This document shows positions 58,935-64,000 of a DNA stretch of 64,000 nucleotides, piece after piece (positions within the stretch are counted from its first letter, which is position 1; every line of letters starts with the position of its first letter). Under the pieces are notes generated by a model that did no database searches, had not been told where the DNA came from, and was given only the letters and a program-made list of their open reading frames with translations. This stretch comes from Pectobacterium parmentieri. GTDB taxonomy: Bacteria > Pseudomonadota > Gammaproteobacteria > Enterobacterales > Enterobacteriaceae. The translations under genes and the position numbers were made by a program. Where the stretch lies: positions 2,790,001 to 2,854,000 of the forward strand of contig NZ_CP015749.1 of the NCBI RefSeq assembly GCF_001742145.1, given 5' to 3'.

Positions 58935-59510
58935 CTAGCGCTGAATAAGCGGTTGTACTTTATTATCAATAGCTTCCCGCGCTCGGAAAATACGAGAACG
59001 AACCGTGCCGACGGGACAATCCATAATCACGGCAATCTCTTCGTAGCTTAAACCGTCCAACTCACGCAGCGTAATCGCTAAACGTAAATCTTCCGGTAAA
59101 GACTCGATAGTTCGGAAAACTATGCTTCGCAGTTCTTCTGACAACATTAAATTCTCAGGGTTCGATATTTCTTTCAGCGCACCCGCATTTTCATAGTTTT
59201 CCGCGTCATTGGCATCAATGTCGCTGGAAGGCGGGCGGCGTCCCTGAGCTACCAGATAATTCTTGGCTGTATTCACGGCAATACGATACAACCATGTGTA
59301 AAACGCACTATCGCCACGGAATGATTCTAACGCGCGATACGCTTTAATAAACGATTCCTGTACCACGTCCGGCACGTCCCCTTGTGGAACATACCGCGAT
59401 ACCAGGCTCGCTACCTTATGCTGATAACGAACGACCAACAAGTTAAACGATTTTTGATCGCCTTTTTGGACTCGCTCGACCAGAACCTGATCTGCCAGTT
59501 GCTCGCTCAT
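58935..59510 (-). CDS. rpoE: RNA polymerase sigma-E factor
   Basis: A 191-residue ECF sigma factor, the E. coli length, controlling envelope stress genes. Region 2 (PDVVQESFIKAYRALESFRGDSAFYTWLYRIA) and region 4 (LSYEEIAVIMDCPVGTVRSRIFRAREAI) are complete. First gene of rpoE-rseABC. A sigma-E-type promoter 85 bp upstream points to autoregulation. Confidence 0.98.
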   Translation of the reverse strand: MSEQLADQVLVERVQKGDQKSFNLLVVRYQHKVASLVSRYVPQGDVPDVVQESFIKAYRALESFRGDSAFYTWLYRIAVNTAKNYLVAQGRRPPSSDIDANDAENYENAGALKEISNPENLMLSEELRSIVFRTIESLPEDLRLAITLRELDGLSYEEIAVIMDCPVGTVRSRIFRAREAIDNKVQPLIQR

Positions 59511-59594
59511 CCGAGGTAATCTCTACTCAAACCGTTCTCCACACATAAAATAGTACTGCCAGCGATATAAGTCATATTTAGAGCAAGCTCCTCA

Positions 59595-59622
59595 TTAGAA
59601 CCAAGACATTCAATAAAGTTCC
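59595..59622 (-). promoter_or_regulatory. Sigma-E promoter of rpoE
   Basis: Minus strand GGAACTT, 16 bases, then TCTAA, which fits the sigma-E consensus GGAACTT-N15/16-TCTRA. It lies about 85 bp upstream of the rpoE start, matching the autoregulated P2 promoter of E. coli. Confidence 0.85.
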
Positions 59623-59890
59623 GGGTCATCATTTTTCTTTTACTTAGCGCCGTTACCCGTCTTTGCGATGCAAATCATGACGCATTCTCTTCATCACACA
59701 TTGTCTTTATCTGAGGCATCTACGCTCTTCCGGGGATGATACGATAAATCCGGGGTATTCGCACGATTCACCATGTTGCGTCATTCGCTTATTATTTATA
59801 GCGTAGAGAGGGGGCTAAAAACCAATACGGCAATCGACCATTGGGTGCTAACATCAGATTTCCTCTTCTTTTTGCACCCACGACACAACC

Positions 59891-61492
59891 ATGCAAACGA
59901 CCACTGAATACGTCTGTGATGTTTTAATCATTGGCAGCGGCGCTGCCGGGCTTTCACTGGCGCTGCGTCTGGCTTCGCAGGCCAACGTGACGGTATTAAG
60001 CAAGGGCCCGCTTAACGAAGGCGCGACGTTTTATGCTCAGGGCGGCATCGCTGCTGTTTTCGATGAAGCCGACACCATTGATTCTCATATCGAGGATACC
60101 CTGATCGCTGGCGATGGCCTGTGTGAACGGGAAGCCGTTGAATTCATCGCCAGCAATGCCAAACACTGCGTGCAATGGCTGATCGAGCAAGGCGTGCTAT
60201 TTGATACCGAAACCAGCACCAGCGGCGAAGAACGTTATCATCTCACGCGCGAAGGTGGTCATAGCCACCGCCGAATTCTACACGCCGCGGATGCAACCGG
60301 AAAAGAAGTAGAAAATACGCTGGTACAGAAAGCGTTATCCCATCCGAATATTCGGATTATGGAACGCTGCAACGCCGTCGACTTAATTACCTCCAATAAG
60401 CTGGGCTTGCCCGGTACTCGCCGTATTATTGGTGCTTATATATGGAACCGTGAACAAGAACGCGTCGAATCCTGCCGGGCGAAAACAGTAGTTTTAGCGA
60501 CCGGTGGCGCATCCAAAGTTTATCAATACACCACGAATCCCGATATTTCCTCCGGCGACGGTATCGCTATGGCGTGGCGTGCGGGTTGTCGCGTAGCAAA
60601 CCTGGAATTCAATCAGTTTCACCCAACTTGCCTATTCCATCCACAGGCGAGAAACTTCCTGCTGACGGAGGCGTTACGCGGTGAAGGTGCGTACCTTAAA
60701 CGTCCCGACGGCACGCGTTTTATGCCCGACTTCGATGAAAGAGGCGAGTTGGCTCCGCGCGATGTGGTCGCCAGAGCCATTGACCATGAGATGAAACGGC
60801 TTGGTGCAGACTGCATGTATCTGGACATTAGCCACAAACCCGAAGCGTTCATCAAACAACACTTCCCCACCATCGATGAAAAATTACAGTCTCTTGGCAT
60901 CGACCTGACCCGTGAAGCGATACCGATCGTCCCAGCAGCGCACTATACCTGTGGTGGCGTGATGGTCGATCAGCACGGTCGCACCGACCTTGACGGTCTG
61001 TATGCAATTGGCGAAGTCAGCTATACCGGATTGCACGGCGCAAACCGCATGGCGTCCAATTCGCTGCTGGAATGTCTGGTTTATGGCTGGTCAGCCGCGG
61101 AGGATATTTTGCAACGCTTACCGCAAATCAAAGCGGTGAAAAAATTGCCGGATTGGGATGAAAGTCAGGTCGACAATTCAGACGAACAGGTGGTGATCCA
61201 GCATAACTGGCACGAACTGCGTCTGTTTATGTGGGATTACGTTGGTATCGTGCGAACCACTAAGCGACTGGAGCGGGCGCAACGCCGTATCCATCTGCTT
61301 CAGCAGGAAATCAATGAGTACTACGCCCACTTCCGCATTTCCAACAATTTGCTGGAGCTACGTAATCTGGTGCAAGTCGCCGAACTCATCGTCCGCTGTG
61401 CGTTGGAAAGGAAAGAAAGTCGCGGGCTGCATTATACACTGGACTATCCAGAACAGTTCGAGGCACCGACACCAACGATTCTGGTGCCATAA
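59891..61492 (+). CDS. nadB: L-aspartate oxidase
   Basis: A 533-residue flavoenzyme that oxidises L-aspartate to iminoaspartate, first step of NAD synthesis. The FAD dinucleotide fold [11 protein letters not shown] is at residues 14-24, ATGGAS near 200, and the active-site segments HPT and [13 protein letters not shown] are present. Divergent from rpoE, as in E. coli. Confidence 0.97.
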   Translation: MQTTTEYVCDVLIIGSGAAGLSLALRLASQANVTVLSKGPLNEGATFYAQGGIAAVFDEADTIDSHIEDTLIAGDGLCEREAVEFIASNAKHCVQWLIEQGVLFDTETSTSGEERYHLTREGGHSHRRILHAADATGKEVENTLVQKALSHPNIRIMERCNAVDLITSNKLGLPGTRRIIGAYIWNREQERVESCRAKTVVLATGGASKVYQYTTNPDISSGDGIAMAWRAGCRVANLEFNQFHPTCLFHPQARNFLLTEALRGEGAYLKRPDGTRFMPDFDERGELAPRDVVARAIDHEMKRLGADCMYLDISHKPEAFIKQHFPTIDEKLQSLGIDLTREAIPIVPAAHYTCGGVMVDQHGRTDLDGLYAIGEVSYTGLHGANRMASNSLLECLVYGWSAAEDILQRLPQIKAVKKLPDWDESQVDNSDEQVVIQHNWHELRLFMWDYVGIVRTTKRLERAQRRIHLLQQEINEYYAHFRISNNLLELRNLVQVAELIVRCALERKESRGLHYTLDYPEQFEAPTPTILVP

Positions 61493-61547
61493 TGCATAAA
61501 AATCGCGGTTCACAAGAATCATAATCCGCAAACAACAGTTCAGACAG

Positions 61548-61579
61548 AAAAGGCAGACGCGGCTAAACGGCGTCTGCCT
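61548..61579 (-). terminator. Terminator of trmN
   Basis: Minus strand AGGCAGACGC pairs with GCGTCTGCCT over nine bases and is followed by four U. It lies directly past the trmN stop at 61581. Confidence 0.75.
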
Positions 61580-61580
61580 G

Positions 61581-62327
61581 CTACATGAAAAGATAGAAAT
61601 CTTTTGTTAGCTGCTGAAAATCGCTCGAATAACGCTTTGCTGCATCACGTATTGCCAATGAAGCATGCACACACACCTTTTCCTGGCGGGACAACGCCAG
61701 CAAAACGCGATGCGCGGACCTACCTTCCTGTTCAGATACGCAAAGCTGCTGCCGGACGTACCAATTGTGTTGCTGCGCCAGCGGGATAAAGTGCTCCGCC
61801 ACCTGAACGGGCAACACCACGCAAAAAAGCCCTTCAGACATCAGCAGTTGATGCGCACAGTGCAACAGCGCTTCATGAGTTAACGAGGTGGTATAACGAG
61901 CCTGCTCACGCTCAGCCGAGCCACACGCAATCCCCGGCGGGAAATAAGGCGGATTACTGACAATCAACGAATAATCGGTGCTTCGCATCGCGGCGAAATC
62001 CACGATATCCTCAGCATAAACCGTGACTCTGTCAGCCCATGGCGAGGCAGCCATGTTTTCTTTCGCCTGCTGGCTAGCAGCGCTATCCAGCTCGACGGCA
62101 TCAACCCGAACATGCGGCTCAGAACGCTGCGCCAGCATCAGCGCGAGGAGACCGGAACCGCTGCCAATGTCTAAAATTCGCGAGGTTGAGGACACGGGTG
62201 CCCAGGCCCCCAGCAAAATACCATCAGTTCCAACCTTCATTGCGCAGCGGTCGTGCGCCACAAAAAATTGCTTGAAGGTAAATCCATCCCGACGCAATGT
62301 CAGTTTATTATCAGCCAGATGACTCAT
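61581..62327 (-). CDS. trmN: tRNA1(Val) (adenine37-N6)-methyltransferase
   Basis: A 248-residue SAM-dependent enzyme (YfiC/TrmN6, 245 residues in E. coli) methylating A37 of tRNA-Val. The SAM motif [16 protein letters not shown] and the catalytic NPPY ([10 protein letters not shown]) are intact. The start at 62327 ([13 protein letters not shown]) matches the family; 94 further upstream codons in the open frame cross the srmB promoter region and lack support. Divergent from srmB. Confidence 0.93.
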   Translation of the reverse strand: MSHLADNKLTLRRDGFTFKQFFVAHDRCAMKVGTDGILLGAWAPVSSTSRILDIGSGSGLLALMLAQRSEPHVRVDAVELDSAASQQAKENMAASPWADRVTVYAEDIVDFAAMRSTDYSLIVSNPPYFPPGIACGSAEREQARYTTSLTHEALLHCAHQLLMSEGLFCVVLPVQVAEHFIPLAQQHNWYVRQQLCVSEQEGRSAHRVLLALSRQEKVCVHASLAIRDAAKRYSSDFQQLTKDFYLFM

Positions 62328-62461
62328 GAAAATAAGATTCCAAACGCAAACCGCAGTAGCATAGGTGAAACATCCGCGCAGGAAAAGTGCCGATGTCTGC
62401 TTAAACAGGTGAAGAAATCGGCCAATCCGTCTATAATCGGCGCCCCAAATAGAGGTAGACC

Positions 62462-63787
62462 ATGACTGTAACCAATTTTTCCGAGCTCGATCTTGATGAA
62501 AGCCTGTTAGACGCCCTGCGCGATATGGGTTATGAACGTCCAACTGCGATTCAAGCCGAGGCAATCCCTCCGGCGATGGAAGGCCGTGACGTACTGGGCT
62601 CTGCGCCAACAGGTACAGGTAAAACCGCCGCCTATCTGCTGCCGGTTTTGCAGCATCTTATCGATTTTCCTCGTAAAAAATCAGGTCCACCTCGTATTCT
62701 GATCCTCACGCCAACTCGTGAGCTCGCTATGCAGGTTGCCGATCAGGCGCGTGCATTTGCGGCGCATACGCATCTGGATATCGCCACGATCACTGGTGGC
62801 GTGGCCTATATGAACCACGCAGAAGTGTTCAGCGAAAATCAAGACGTTGTCGTCGCGACGACTGGCCGTCTGCTGCAATACATCAAAGAAGAAAACTTCG
62901 ATTGCCGTGCGGTAGAAACACTGATCCTGGACGAAGCGGACAGAATGCTGGATATGGGCTTCGCCCAGGATATTGAACACATCGCAGGGGAAACTCGCTG
63001 GCGCAAGCAAACGATGCTGTTTTCTGCGACGTTGGAAGGGGACGCGATCAAGGATTTCGCCGAGCGTCTGCTCAACGAACCGATTGAAATCGAATCCGAC
63101 CCATCGCGTCGGGAGCGTAAAAAAATTCTGCAATGGTATTACCGCGCCGACGATCTCAAACACAAAACAGCCCTGCTCTGCCATCAGTTAAAACAGCCAG
63201 ATGTTACGCGCTCTATCATCTTTGTACGCAAGCGTGAGCGAGTGCATGAACTGGTATCCTGGCTGCATGAAGCTGGCATTAACTCATGCTATCTCGAAGG
63301 CGAAATGGTGCAAGCCAAGCGCAACGAGGCGATCAAACGTATGAGCGATGGTCGGGTTAACGTGCTGGTGGCAACAGATATCGCAGCGCGTGGCATCGAT
63401 ATTGACGATGTCAGCCACGTATTTAACTTCGACTTGCCGCGCACAGCCGATACTTACCTTCATCGTATCGGCCGCACCGGCCGCGCGGGTCGCAAAGGCT
63501 GTGCTATCTCTTTCGTTGAAGCGCACGATCACCTGCTGCTGGGAAAAATCAGCCGCTACCTGAATGAGCCACTAAAACCGCGCGTTGTAGAGGAACTCCG
63601 TCCAGAGACCAAAGCGCCAAGCGCCAAAACGACGGGCAAACCGTCGAAAAAAGTGCTCGCTAAGCGGAAAGAGAAAAAAGAGAAGGAAAAAGAAAAAGTT
63701 AAAGTGAAGGTTCGCGATCGCGACAGTAAAAATGTTGGTAAGCGTCGTCAACCAACAAAGAAAACTGACGAACCGTCTGCTGAATAA
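62462..63787 (+). CDS. srmB: ATP-dependent RNA helicase SrmB
   Basis: A 441-residue DEAD-box helicase for early 50S assembly. Q motif, Walker [14 protein letters not shown] as [14 protein letters not shown] as FSATLEGDA, and the motif [13 protein letters not shown] are intact. A C-terminal tail (about 385-441) is extremely rich in Lys and Glu ([20 protein letters not shown]), probably an RNA-binding disordered tail. Ends at a strong terminator. Confidence 0.97.
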   Translation: MTVTNFSELDLDESLLDALRDMGYERPTAIQAEAIPPAMEGRDVLGSAPTGTGKTAAYLLPVLQHLIDFPRKKSGPPRILILTPTRELAMQVADQARAFAAHTHLDIATITGGVAYMNHAEVFSENQDVVVATTGRLLQYIKEENFDCRAVETLILDEADRMLDMGFAQDIEHIAGETRWRKQTMLFSATLEGDAIKDFAERLLNEPIEIESDPSRRERKKILQWYYRADDLKHKTALLCHQLKQPDVTRSIIFVRKRERVHELVSWLHEAGINSCYLEGEMVQAKRNEAIKRMSDGRVNVLVATDIAARGIDIDDVSHVFNFDLPRTADTYLHRIGRTGRAGRKGCAISFVEAHDHLLLGKISRYLNEPLKPRVVEELRPETKAPSAKTTGKPSKKVLAKRKEKKEKEKEKVKVKVRDRDSKNVGKRRQPTKKTDEPSAE

Positions 63788-63812
63788 AACAGTCGATGTT
63801 TTATATAGATGT

Positions 63813-63839
63813 AAAAAAGGGAGCTTCTGCTCCCTTTTT
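63813..63839. terminator. Bidirectional terminator between srmB and grcA
   Basis: AAAGGGAGC pairs with GCTCCCTTT over TTCT, with an A-run and a T-run; the two genes converge here. Confidence 0.9.
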
Positions 63840-63859
63840 GTTAAGGCTTGAGTAACAAC

Positions 63860-64000
63860 TTACAGGCTTGCGGTAAAAGTACGAGCGATAACGTCGCGCT
63901 GTTGTTCCGGCGTCAGTGAGTTGAAACGAACAGCGTAGCCAGACACACGAATGGTCAGTTGCGGATAGTTTTCCGGATGCTTAACGGCATCTTCCAGCGT
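63860..64000 (-). CDS. grcA: Autonomous glycyl radical cofactor GrcA, C-terminal fragment
   Basis: The last 46 codons; the gene runs off the right edge. The peptide has the glycyl-radical motif VSGYAVRFN and the tail [19 protein letters not shown], near-identical to E. coli YfiD. GrcA restores oxidatively cleaved pyruvate formate-lyase by supplying its radical glycine domain. A pyruvate formate-lyase C-terminus is possible in principle, but the srmB-grcA order is conserved. Confidence 0.93.
   Translation of the reverse strand, partial: TLEDAVKHPENYPQLTIRVSGYAVRFNSLTPEQQRDVIARTFTASL

Noticed and set aside
62328..62609. 94-residue N-terminal extension of TrmN
   Set aside because: Covers the divergent srmB promoter region and the srmB start; family proteins begin at MSHL.

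Overview
The window reads as a chromosomal segment of a soft-rot enterobacterium, most likely Pectobacterium. Three things point there. The conserved gene order (glyA, hmp, glnB-glrR-qseG-glrK-glmY-purL-mltF-tadA-pgpC, yfhL, acpS-pdxJ-recO-era-rnc-lepB-lepA-rseCBA-rpoE, nadB, trmN, srmB, grcA) is the enterobacterial core order. A pectinolytic pair (paeY-pemA) behind KdgR-like operators sits inside it. A giant repeat adhesin with a type I exporter and c-di-GMP enzymes matches, from memory, the Mrp multi-repeat adhesin locus of P. atrosepticum. No rRNA, tRNA, CRISPR array, phage or intact insertion sequence was seen.

Layout. 1-5.1 kb: the 5' end of a probable chemoreceptor, a Fur-box-preceded orphan iron-type binding protein, a ZevAB-like metal transport pair with a Zur-like palindrome at its start, and an HcaT-like MFS transporter. 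5.1-8 kb: glyA and divergent hmp with PurR and NsrR sites. 8-11.3 kb: paeY-pemA, pectin de-esterification. 11.4-20.3 kb: glnB, glrR-qseG-glrK, the unannotated small RNA gene glmY with three GlrR sites and a sigma-54 promoter, and purL. 20.5-24.6 kb: mltF, tadA, pgpC, murQ. 24.7-49.2 kb: a 24.5-kb adhesion island. 49.7-64 kb: core translation, envelope-stress and NAD genes.

The island is the centre of interest. It holds lapG (periplasmic protease), lapD (degenerate c-di-GMP receptor), a small conserved gene of unknown function, a 4270-residue LapA-type adhesin, lapE-lapB-lapC (type I secretion), a PAS-GAF diguanylate cyclase with SGDEF in place of GGDEF, and a PdeH-like EAL phosphodiesterase. 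Inferred logic: the cyclase raises c-di-GMP, LapD then sequesters LapG and the adhesin stays on the surface; PdeH lowers c-di-GMP, LapG is freed and cuts the adhesin at an AAAAG site near residue 105. The adhesin gene carries 22 tandem 432-bp units (about 9.46 kb) with mosaic variants and a higher-order 2592-bp duplication, a sign of continuing recombination.

Non-coding structure includes four copies of a dispersed repeat, a 205-bp inverted-repeat element beside tadA, a 74-bp tandem repeat next to glyA, and a sigma-E promoter upstream of rpoE. All family assignments come from reading sequence by eye; no searches were run.
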